A DNA stretch of 64,000 bases, from contig NC_135999.1 in NCBI RefSeq assembly GCF_048128805.1, positions 14,912,190-14,976,189 of the forward strand, read 5' to 3'. The position numbers and the translations under genes are program-made. Shown here one piece after another: positions 25,501 through 35,883 of the stretch (position 1 is its first letter; every line of letters starts with the position of its first letter). The notes below the pieces were generated by a model. The model made no database searches, was not told the origin of the DNA, and saw only the letters and a program-made list of their open reading frames with translations. The stretch comes from Centroberyx gerrardi (taxonomy: Eukaryota; Chordata; Actinopteri; Beryciformes; Berycidae).

Positions 25501-27333
25501 GTTGGTCTGACATACCCTGAACTCCATAGTTGATGCTGATATTTATATTTTCCTCAGCAGAGCCTTCTTCAACTGAAAACAATAGCAACAGTAAGAGAAA
25601 TCATTAGCAATTTGTACTAAAACCTTGCTAAATGTGAAATGAGGTTTAAAGTACTGAGTGATGCCACAGGTATTGTTGCTCTCCACTTCATGGTGCCAGG
25701 AAAGCTAATGTCATACCGTATGAGGATATTGAACATTGATCAACTGAACATTGAAATGTCTGCTGATGGTTCTTTAACAAGGGTGGGGGGTGGAGGGTGA
25801 GGGGTGAAGGGTGAAGGGTGGAGGGTGGAGTGTAAAGGGTGGGGGGTGGAGGGTGGAGGGTGTAACAAGCTTGATCCAAGAACAGCACCATGTAGAACGA
25901 CTGCTGATGTGGACTCACCTGAAGATGAAGGGCTCATTTGTGAGGGGGAAGGGTCTGGTGGTAAAGTGGAATCTTGAAAAGATGGAGACACTAGAGGGCC
26001 AGAAGCATGTAGTCATTATGCCACAAAATGACCACAAGCATAATTACTGAGTCCTGAATTGACAAGTCATGCTGTAAACTAGTCTCCCCAGATTGGGGGA
26101 ACAGAGGCTGACAGAGTTGACTGACAATAAAGTCTCACCTGAGGCCGGTGTGTCAGTCGTAGCGGCTGATTCTTGCGGCTCACCGTTTGTCTCCGTTTCC
26201 TCACCTTCCCCTTCATTGTCAAATTGGCACAACACTGCAATTCAACACCCAGCACTACTTTATATCATGCCGCTTTCATATCATTGAAGTAGATAGTCAT
26301 CTCTACAGCAAAACACTTGCAACTGTAATATGCCCATTTCCCAGCAAGACATCTACAGGGGGGAAAAAACGAACCCTATTACTAAGCCACAGATAAAAAA
26401 TAAAAGACCATACAGGAACTTTGACTTCCGTGTGGCTACATGATTGCAAGCTGTTGTTGCAAAAATCATAACGGTCGCAAAAATTAGCTAATACATAGAC
26501 AGAACAGTGTAGGCGGAGATATTTAGTAAGTTGTGCAATATTTTTACCACCAGTGCTTTGTCATGTAGTAAAAGTTTTCACTTTGCGAGAAAACATTTCC
26601 CTTGCTTAAGAAAAGATAGTACATTTAAGATGAAACAAGAATGCCAACATTTAACTTTTTGAGACTTGTATATACTGTAACTAACCTTATTTAAAACTTA
26701 AATTCAAAAACACTATAAAAAAGGTTGTGGTTGAACAGATTATCTTTAAACAACCTTGCTTAGCAAATAGATTCATTAGAGGTGTAGGAGAGATATAGTT
26801 CCTAAATTTGACACAGCTTTGAAAAACCCAGTGGCGGAAAAAAAACCCTCAAATCCTTTACTTAAGTAAAAGTAGCAATACCATAATGAAAAAGGTATTA
26901 ACAGTAAAATGCACAAGTGTACTTAAGTACAGTACTTGAGTAAACGCACTTGGTTACTTTCCACCTCTGGACCGTTGACTGAGGAAAGACGTAACCATAC
27001 AGGAAAACATTTCTCAAGAGTACTTAGGCTCTGAAAGTCTTGCTTTTATGTTGTTATTAGCAAAATATCAACAGTCATATACATTTGCTCAATATGAATA
27101 ATCACCACTCATTTCTTTAAACATTCAACCACAAATGTTACACTCGTCATCATCAAGTGAGGCAGAATGAGTGAAACACAAAAGACACAGCAGGGAGGAG
27201 AGAGGGACGTTGAGAGTGCTGCTGCAGATTCAGTTAGTAGGAAACTAAGGTTGCCGTTCCTACCTGTCCCAGCCAGGCTGGTCAGCAGCAGCAGCAGCAG
27301 CAGCAGAGGGGTCATCTCCCAGGAGCCTCTCAT
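22510..27333 (-). CDS. tmem154: TMEM154, single-pass membrane protein (complete, 7 exons)
   Basis: Exons in transcript order are 27333-27264, 26234-26139, 25990-25919, 25572-25516, 25200-25030, 24756-24705 and 22600-22510 (stop TAA at 22512-22510). All introns are GT-AG and the phases chain to 609 nt, 202 residues; human TMEM154 is about 183. Residues 1-22 form a Leu-rich signal peptide. Residues 24-120 are an acidic, Ser/Thr/Pro-rich ectodomain with one N-glycosylation sequon (NIS, exon 4). The membrane helix spans about 122-144 (IILIPVVLVVIIIGMVV) and is followed by the basic stop-transfer NRRW. The tail carries PMFEEDVPSVLELEMEELDQ plus WM, closely matching the human tail FEEDTPSVMEIEMEELDKWM, which is the decisive evidence. 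The start is uncertain: in-frame ATGs lie at 27357, 27333 and 27315; I chose 27333 because it has A at -3 and gives a normal signal peptide. The molecular function of the family is poorly known; in sheep it is linked to small-ruminant lentivirus susceptibility. Confidence 0.9.
22818..23129. mobile_element. hAT/Charlie-like MITE
   Basis: The left end (gtggtttccaaagtggggtc) and right end (aaagtttgggaagctctac) match the common gtggttcccaaagtgggg / tttgggaaccac ends of Charlie-type elements. Several substitutions are visible. It lies upstream (in genomic order) of the tmem154 exon 6, inside intron 6. Confidence 0.5.
23328..23853. mobile_element. hAT-type MITE built of CAAGTC repeats
   Basis: The ends are cagaggtgtgac and gtccccacctctg, flanked by a perfect 8-bp duplication gcttcaca (23320-23327 and 23854-23861). 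Both ends contain many copies of caagtc / aagtcaagtc. It lies in tmem154 intron 6. Confidence 0.8.
25783..25863. repeat. G-rich minisatellite (GGGTGRA)n in tmem154 intron 3
   Basis: About eleven imperfect 7-mers of the type gggtgga / gggtgaa lie between exons 3 and 4 of tmem154, about 56 nt after the exon 3 donor. Runs of three or more G at short spacing make the plus strand a G-quadruplex candidate. The transcript carries the C-rich strand. Confidence 0.85.
26829..26969. mobile_element. hAT-type MITE (tacttaagta family)
   Basis: The left end cagtggcgg and right end ccacctctg enclose the palindromic words acttaagt and tacttgagtaaa. A longer relative lies at 45204-45676. It is in tmem154 intron 1. 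Confidence 0.65.
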
Positions 27334-27357
27334 GTTACCGGGCCTACAGGCAGACAT

Positions 27358-29219
27358 AGTGCCATTGTGTGCCTGCTTCCTTCTCTACTGTCACGGCATC
27401 ATACTTCCTGCTCTGGCGTCGCCTCACCTACACGTAAAAAAAAAAAAGAGAGAGAAGAAAAAAAAAAAAAAGCACCACAGACACACACCCACAGACTCAG
27501 GCAGATATCTCTCTCGGATGTGATGCAATCAACTGTGTGCTTGTAGCCACAAGCCTGGCAGCTCCTCGGCTGCAGTAGAATCACATTCCTCCTGGTTAGG
27601 TATGCAGCCTTACAGACTGGGGGGAAAGCTGAACAAACTTAGAGGAAGGAAAAACATTTGCTTGTACTCAGTGAGAGCCAGCTGTAGGGTGTATCTTTTG
27701 AAAATTGTTTATCAGGAAGAGTCTGAACGCCTAAAATAACTTTGTTCATGAAGGACGCAGAATCTGAGGCTGTAAACTGGTTGTCTAGTTGTTGGATAAT
27801 CTCTTACTTGACATGAACTTATTCGGGACAATAATTCAGTCTTTCTGCTAAAATACTGATCAATGATTTCACAGTTCTATTGTCATGATTATCCATGGGC
27901 GATGGCTGTTGGCCTGCTTTTAAAAGAATCTATTATCTCCCCCATCATCTAGCAATCCTGTAAAGCACAGCCATGGTTGTGGCAGGTTTCAACATGAAGC
28001 GAGGGCTAAATCATTTCTATGAACTCTGAGTATTTGCCATATGACATACTGAAAATGTTATCAAAATACAATATGTCACACATTGTTCAAATACTGGAAA
28101 TCGGTTCTTGGAACTGCTGACAAAAGAGGGTTAGGCAATTGTTGTGTGAGTCACTGATGAGCAATATTAAGGCTTAAGGTTACATAACCCGGGGAAACAC
28201 AGCTCCCTTAAGAACGATGTCCATTCTCTCTTCAAATAAACATCATTTGAATATCAATATTATGTGTACACAAGAAGCATGCAGATGGTAATTTAGAAGA
28301 TAATTAAATCATAACAGTCTACAACTTTGTTAATATAATACAAAGTGTAAAACGTCTGAAGAAACCCCCAGGGGGCAAACTTTATATCATATTATGTTAA
28401 AATCAACCTTATTTGTCCTTGCTCTTGCTAAGCTCGACATAAATGTTACAAGAAACGAATCTTTGTTACTGTTTGATCATTTGATTATCATGTGACAAAG
28501 ACACATGATAAAGACTATGACAAAGACTATGACAAAGACACAGTTACAGTTTTTTTTTATTTTATGTGATATTCAAATACTGTCATGTTTCATTATTATT
28601 ACTATTATTATTATTATTATTATTATTATCTACTTATTTGTCTACTGATTTATCTACTCATCTCAAATCCTTTTCTCTCAGGATGCTTTCTTTAGCACAG
28701 AAATTCAACCTAGTCCGGGTTTAACCTAGCAAGCTAGACCTCCCATCCAGCTGCAGCTAGAGAGGGATTTGACTATGACTCTTTGACCCAAAGCTGCCAC
28801 ACAGTCTCTCCTGGATAGCCCGGGTTACCATATACTTTAAAATACAATGAGTTTAGTTAAGTAAAAAATTCCACAGCTGAATGGTTACAGAACTACATTT
28901 TCTGGAAAGAAAGCCTGGAAATAAGACAGCAAGAGCCTGGTGAAAGCTGAAGAGCAGAGGACTCTAGAAGTCGTTAAACAACAACATCAATTGATGACTT
29001 TAATAAGTATAATCTTAATATGTTCAAATACTTTTGGCTCTATGAAAACCAAAACCAAAATATGTTTTTCCATTATAATGCCTGTCTATGACAGACTACT
29101 CATATTGGCTGATTTCATTTCACTGCCTGCTACGGCAGCCTGCTGAGGAACATATTGATGATTTTAAGAAAACTTGATTGGCCATTTAAGACACTATAGC
29201 TCCTTTTAAAGAAAGGCTA
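27358..29219. other. tmem154 upstream region; no other gene recognised
   Basis: An A-rich tract (27436-27471) lies upstream of the tmem154 start. An ATT microsatellite lies at about 28593-28629. I see no TATA box or conserved frame. Confidence 0.45.
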
Positions 29220-31060
29220 AACCTAAAGCCCTGCCCTGACTGAGTACATGCAAGCAGTAAGGAGACAATGTAGAAAAGCCAAACGCAATTGGCAAACCAA
29301 TAAATTACCAATTAATTTGGACATTCTAAAAGATAATATGTCAAGGTATCAGAAAATAGCCAAGGATGCAAGGGTGGCATACTTCTCTGATCTAATTTCC
29401 AAAAACTTCCCCAGAAAGGAGTGAGGAGTTTCTGGCATATTAGGGTGGAGAATATTAGGTGCCAGATTCTTGTTTTGTGTCCGCCTCCCTTAGTGTTGCC
29501 CTGCATCTTTTAGGGGTTTTGCACATATTAACCTTGAGAACCTTGTAGTAGACATAATTTCACACATGAAATCTTCATCTTGCTCCTTGAAAATTATCCT
29601 GACCGTTTTTAAACCTCTCAGGTGATTTCATTGATGAATAGAAACAGCATTTTTGAAAAATTTCAGTCAACTTTTAGAGCCCTCCACAGCACAGAGAGAG
29701 AGGGTCGCTAATGACGGCCTCCTTGCTGCTGATGAAAGTGACTATTCTATTTTGACTCTTTTGAGCTTTTGACACAGCTAACCAAGATATAAAATTGTAT
29801 GGAGCCACTGACACAGTTACCTTTTGAATAGAACTTTCTCTGTTGTGTTGGGTACTTAATTTTCTTCCACAGCTCACCTGAAATATGGCATTCGACAATA
29901 GGCCCTCAATTATTCTTCATTTATATGCTGGGGACATCATCCATAAACATAATATTTGTTTTCACCGTTATGTAGATGACACACAGACTTATGCACCCAA
30001 AAAACAGCCTCAATAGCCTCAAGGATTGCCTTTCAGATATTAAGAGCTGGATGTCCCACAATTTAATCCAATTTAACAAAAATAATTCTAAGATTGTTCT
30101 ATTTGCCACCCTTTGGGGGGGGTGTAAGATACACAATTGGTTTGGGGGTCAGAAAAAAATAAAATTTCCTGCATTTCTACACCACCTAACCTATGTTATA
30201 TTACTAGATTTCAGCATTGAGGTGCTTACATTCATGATTTTGCATAGGCATACTAACCTAAAAACCTATTATTGGGAATCTTGAGAAAGTTTCAGAGCGA
30301 CAGACACAGAGCGTCACCATAGCAACTCACTCTCACTCCTGCCTACGTGCGCACGGCGCGAGAGGAGAGGGAGAGACGCAGAAGAGCCGCTGACTGAGAT
30401 TACTCTGAGCACCGTGCATGAGAATAAATTACAATATAATAGATTTGTGTATATTTCTCGCTATTCAGATGGTCTGAATAACTCTCTGCTGCACGGTGCT
30501 GCTCTGTCTCGTCTCGTGCGCTGTCAGTGTCTCTTTTCACGCCGCGACGTTATCAGTTATGAATTTGTTTTTCACTGCGTGAGAAAATGGACTTGTGGCG
30601 TGAGAGCGTGTGAAAAATGTCAATTGCGTGAGTCTCACGGTCAATGCGTGAGAGTTGGCAGCCCTGTGAACAAGCTTGACATTATTATGTATGAAACTGC
30701 CAATCAGAATTATTTACTTATTAATCGAAGGTGCCGGAACGCCGTTCCGGATCGTTCCGGCCCACTTTAACCCCTGGTTAAGACAGATGCTTCTTAAGGT
30801 TTTCCAAGTATTTCCCTCTCCTCACTGCAGCTAGTGCAAAGTGCAGCAGCAAGGCTCTTAACCAGATCAAGAAGACAGGATCATGTAAGAGAGCTCAGCC
30901 TGAGATCCTCTGGTCTGGTCCTACTGGTTGCTCCAAGGACTGCTTGTTACAAAACGTGGCCTTTGCTGTCAGAGCTCCCAAGCTGCTAGAGGAGCTCAGG
31001 CTAACCAGATCAGTTATCTTTTAAATCACTTGTCAATGCACACTGGTACAGGAAAACCTT
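29220..31060 (+). mobile_element. Decayed CR1/L2-like LINE, interrupted at 30285-30780
   Basis: Plus-strand remnants in order are: pre-RT sequence rich in basic residues with RYQKIAKDARVAYFSDLI at about 29340-29397; ANDGLLAADESDYSILTLL at about 29707-29765; RYVDDTQTY at about 29963-29990 with the reverse-transcriptase VDD intact; SLKDCLSDIKSWM at about 30015-30053; and LQLVQSAAARLL with TRSRRQDHV at about 30827-30888. Stops and frameshifts make it inactive. The last block is separated from the rest by about 0.5 kb of unrelated DNA. Confidence 0.7.
30285..30780. mobile_element. Unclassified insertion within the LINE
   Basis: This segment has no LINE similarity and is more CpG-rich than its surroundings, for example gcgcacggcgcgag at about 30348. 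It ends with ggaacgccgttccggatc and cccactttaacccctgg, words common at the ends of fish DNA elements. I could not find matching inverted ends, so the exact borders and class are open. Confidence 0.35.
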
Positions 31061-31477
31061 TTTATCATGTTCAGACTAAGTTAACATAGAACCTCCTTGG
31101 TCTGAAGCAAGTTGCATTTTTCCTCTCTGTCTGTCTGTCTGTCTGTCTAAAATTAAAGGGACCTGAAAATGCACCACAAACCCACGACCACAGCCGGCTA
31201 TATAATTAATAAAGAAGATTTTGCACGGAGAAATCATTAGAAAAATGATTTGAACCCTCAGCCTTTAATGATCTTATTTTAAAAAAACAGTTTCAAAGTG
31301 AACGTTTTTTTTTTTTAATGAATTTGTGACAAACTTCGGTACTCAATGGAAACCGGAACCTTGTTATACCATCCGCAACAGATTCAGACATATTTTACAG
31401 ACGGACCAGTCCACTTCCCGTTCAGTTGTCAACAGAGGATCACGCGTCCTTTCACAGCGCTACCTCTCACAGTTAAA

Positions 31478-33481
31478 ATGGTAAAGTAGTTAGCGTGCGG
31501 TGGCTGCAAGTTATGTTTTGTCTGTAAAATAATAAATAACTCAAATAAATAAAACAGTGGTTTTAAAGTGTGACAGTGTCGCTTTGTGTGTTTCAGCCCA
31601 AGGCGCAGAAAGGAAAAGCCCCGGAGAAGGTTGTGCATCCGTTCAGCAGGAAAGCTGCCTACCTCGCCCGAGAAGAGCTGCGACTGGGGAAGAAAGAGAG
31701 GTGTGGAAATACACATATGTATATGGACATATACATGTATGTCAGGCAATACACGTGGGCGCTGTTGACTACTTTAAAACTGAATTGTAAAACTAGTATT
31801 AGCTGCACAATAATAAATATTAAATCGCTTACATACACCAACACAAGATCACTGCAATACTCCTATATTCCCACAGGTACTTAAAGTCGTACAGTATGTC
31901 TTTGGTGCTCAATAGTGAGTTCATTACGTGAATGATATGTAATGATATTTCTATTTCCCAATGGTATCACTACGATATTCCTGTAGGGACTTGATCCCTC
32001 TAGAATGTATGATAGGATTACTAGACACTAATAGACACTTTATAGCCATGGCTATAAATAATTTTTAATTAATTTTGATAATGAGAAATCAGAAGACAGC
32101 CATACAAATCTACTACTGTCCCTTGGAAATATTAAAGCAGAGTAACTAAACCCCAAACCCAAATCTGTGTAAAGCCTGACATCTGATGGTAAAAAGCATG
32201 CTACTGAAATGGCCATCTGCTTGCTGTTTCTTCTATTGCCTTCCTGTACTTGAATTATGCTTGACTTGACTTCCTTGGCATTGTCTGCCAGTTGCTGCTG
32301 TGGTACCTGAATTTCTCCAAGGGGATCAATAAAGTGCTATCTTATCTTATCTGCTATTGGCTGATCTTTGGTGCCAGGTGATAGGTGACATCATTTATTT
32401 TGTTTTAAAGGAAAAACACAGTTTTCATTCATACAACATGGCTAAAAGGAATTATCTCCTGAGAACATGCTAAAATATGAATTAAACAAACTACAACTAG
32501 TTACAACGTAACTATTCCCGAACAAAATAAAACTAAATACTAGCTAACAAATACTGAATGTCACAAACTCTCCTCAGAGAAAGTGCTATGGGTTTTGATG
32601 GCATGGCTTTAATTTCAGTGTTTTTTTTTATATATATACTTTAGGCAGAAGAATGAGAAAGCCACACGACTGAGCAGCATTGGTGAGTTGGTTCAAAATT
32701 AATCTTTTTTGTTTATTTGATATTTTACATGGCAAGTAGGTGGAAGTATGAAATTACCCTCCATTAAAACCTATCTCTCTGTCTCTCTCTCTCTCTGTCT
32801 CTCTTTCTTTCTTTCTTTCTACTTTTCTTTCTCTCTTTATATTCAGGTGAGAAACTGTTGTGGTTCCAGAAGCAGTTGGATCCTACAAAGACGGCGTACA
32901 CAAAAGAAGATGCCTGTGACATCATTGAAAGGTCAAAAAAATTATTTGTGATTGTCACTAGTCGTTTTAGTTTTAATTTCAATTTTTGTGTTGCTTCTGT
33001 TCATTTTCAGACATACAAGTTCACGTTTCTATTTCTTAGAATTGTCTGTTTTTAGTGGTTAGTAAGTCTGGTTTTAGTATTTTATCATTAAGATTAATCT
33101 GCACATTGTTTGGAGAATTACATTATTGGCTTAATATTATGGATTTTGTGTTGGGACAAGTACCTTTAAATTTAGGAATAAAAAGAAATGAGGTAATGGT
33201 AAGCGTCCATGTAAACAAAGCCACTGACATGTATCAAAATCTCTCTTCTGTCCAAGTTGTCTTCAGTTTTCTATACCTAATAGAACGCACCATTTTGTGT
33301 TTCCATGCGTATGTTTAGGTACCTTCAAAGATTTGATTCCGAAGTTGAGCAGATTGAGTTGATGAATGGGATCAAGGGTCGGCAGGGTCGTCTCCATGGC
33401 GCCAGAGAGGCTGTCATCAAACAGACCGTAGAGCGAGAGCGAGCGGAGTATGAGAGCAATGGATTTGGTGAGTCCCTCTGT

Positions 33482-33527
<46 letters not shown>

Positions 33528-34470
33528 AACAAAACTATTGAGAATGAGTCATGATGCCCTATGTTGTGTCTTCTTCACAGAGATCCCAGACATCATCAAT
33601 GCAAAGCATCTGAAAACATTCAGGTTAGTGGATGGGAATTAAATCCTCTAGCTCAAACTGAAGTTTCAGTACAGTGTATTTGCAATAAGCAGAGGCCCTA
33701 ACTATTCAGTTTCAAAGACTGCATATAGAATATGATCGTGCCGAGGACGAAATTCAAACACAAAGCTCTAGCCTGCTGAAACAGTCGTGACAGTCCCTGA
33801 GTCTTGTCATCTGTATCCTTTAGCTGCCTCCTCCATAAAGCACATTAAGAGGGATGAAAAAGGATCATTTTTTATTCTTGTCTTCCTTTCACAAAAATGC
33901 ATTGGAGAGAAAGGATGCAAAGACTCAACGGCTTTACATAGTGAAAAGAGAGGATGAGAGTTTTGGATTCAAGTTGTGATTCAACTGTAGGATTAGCACA
34001 TTGGACCAGTCAAAACCACATATATATGTGATACGTGATTTATTATTATTGTTTGCATTTATTTGCATTTTTGCACTGTCTCTATAGTTTTATATTCTGT
34101 ACATTACCTTTATTTTTTATCTTATTACCTCTTCTCTTTATTATCTTCTGTACTTATTTTTCCCTGGTACTGTTCTGCCAGTTGCTGTTGTGGCACCCGA
34201 ATTTCCCCAAGGGGATTAATAAAGTGATCTTATCTTAAATAAACTAATTCATTAACATGCTGTCTGATAACATGGGATGTTGTTTGGTGATTTTGCAGAG
34301 AATGGTCTGGCGATCTGAAGAAACTTCCAAACATTAAACTGCGAAAGGTGTCTAACAAAGGATTGGACAGAAAGAACGAAGAAGAGGAGAAAAATGAGGC
34401 AGGAGAGGATGATGAGGATGATGAAGATGACCAGGTGGACGATGCATTGCTGATGTCAGACTCAGATTGA
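31478..34470 (+). CDS. tma16: TMA16, translation machinery-associated protein 16 (complete, 7 exons)
   Basis: Exons are 31478-31480 (only the ATG), 31597-31700, 32645-32682, 32847-32931, 33319-33467, 33581-33623 and 34299-34470 (stop TGA). GT-AG borders and phases give 594 nt, 197 residues; human TMA16 is about 203. Landmarks match the family: an N-terminal HPFSRKAA block, then [72 protein letters not shown] and [12 protein letters not shown], then an acidic C-terminus rich in Glu and Asp ending MSDSD. TMA16 is a nuclear and nucleolar factor that joins pre-60S ribosomal particles late in assembly. The gene lies head-on to marchf1, whose stop codon is 1.4 kb away. An ETS-like CCGGAA site at about 31353 lies upstream, but I see no clear TATA box. 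The intron after exon 5 begins close to a CA repeat. Confidence 0.95.
33485..33524. repeat. (AC)n microsatellite in tma16 intron 5
   Basis: The AC run begins about 18 nt after the exon 5 donor (33468). Confidence 0.95.
34025..34240 (+). repeat. LINE/SINE 3' tail repeat in tma16 intron 6
   Basis: The segment gccagttgctgttgtggcac, then gaatttccccaaggggatta and ataaagtgatcttatctta, matches the copy at about 32287-32352 (gccagttgctgctgtggtac) and the SINE tail at about 48975. The (tctta)n-like end is typical of a retrotransposon 3' end. Confidence 0.55.
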
Positions 34471-35883
34471 GGCCTTGGCTCAATATCAAAGCCTCAGTCA
34501 TCCATCCGGGACAGCAGCCTGTAGAACTGTGTTTTACCTGTGGAACTGAACAACATCAAATCAGGCCTAGAGCTGTATTTATAGACTTTTTTACGCTGTA
34601 AAAAAGTGTGTACATGTGTGTGTGCCTTCGTGCTTCAGTTGAAGCTTGCTGCTCTTCCAACATTGTCCAGAAGATGGCGACGAAACATCAGAGTCAACTG
34701 CAAGGACAGCTGAAAAATAAGCAATCTGCCCTTGTCGCTGTTTTATGTCCCATTGGTCAGTAACTTCACACAAGCATAGTGAGGGGATCTACATTCATTG
34801 TTTATTGCACAAACAAATTTGCATTGTATGTCACTTGAATACTCATTTCATCCAATCAGAAATAGAAAAAAGCTTGTGACATAGAAATTGAATGCTCTAA
34901 TACTGTGGTGGATATAAGACAGAGAAAATTGGATTTTTTTGTGATGGGACAATGTTAACTGATAAAAAACCAAATTAAAACTGTAGAAAAGAGGTGTAAA
35001 CAACTGTTGCCATTAGTAGACTTAATGGTCAATCACACACAGTGTGTCAGTCCAAATCAACAACCACAACCACTGTTAACTCTAATGTACAAAACACTGA
35101 AGATATGAATGGGAACCATCAAAGTGATAACATAAATTTATAAATATTGGTACCTGGCAGAGCAGGACCATAAAGCTGCATACTGTCAAGCAGAATGTTG
35201 TAACAACTGGGCTACTTGGGATTTGCTATTTTAGGAAAAATGTAGCACTGCCCCTATGACAATAAATTGCTTCAACTTTTTCAACACATTCAATTTTATA
35301 GATGTGTCAGACTGAGCTACAGATACTGCTTAAATAACTTTGTCTAAATAGTTTCTGATTATATCTGACTCTGGTGTCTGAGCACCTGATTGTCCAGAAG
35401 GAGAGTTGGTTAATAGCTAGTATCAGCATCCATAGGGTGTTCTCTCACATTTGACCCACTTAAGTGCAATTTCAGAAAATGCATACAGTAATAAAACAGC
35501 CTCACATTACCACGTAACTACAGCCTTTTCAAGTTGTCTTCCCTCTCTGATGGCTTCCTTTCCTCATCCTCTCCTCACCTGCTCTTTGTTTCACATTCTG
35601 TCTTGACCTTCTGTCCACTGCACCTCCACTTCTATCCCTCCTCCTCGTTACCATTCCTTTCATCACTGAAGGACTGGGTAGGTTGTTTCATTTTGAATCC
35701 ATCCATTGTGTCTCACAAGATCAGTAATCACAGGAGACAAGAAGAAGCACACAACAAAACTGTCAACACCCAGTGAGTCTTCATCACACCCTACTCACAC
35801 CGGCTTGTGGTCAGAAGTACTGCACTAGCTGCTGTGTGAGCAGGGTGTGATCTAGGACTGCGCTTATGTGAGGGGGAGGAGAG

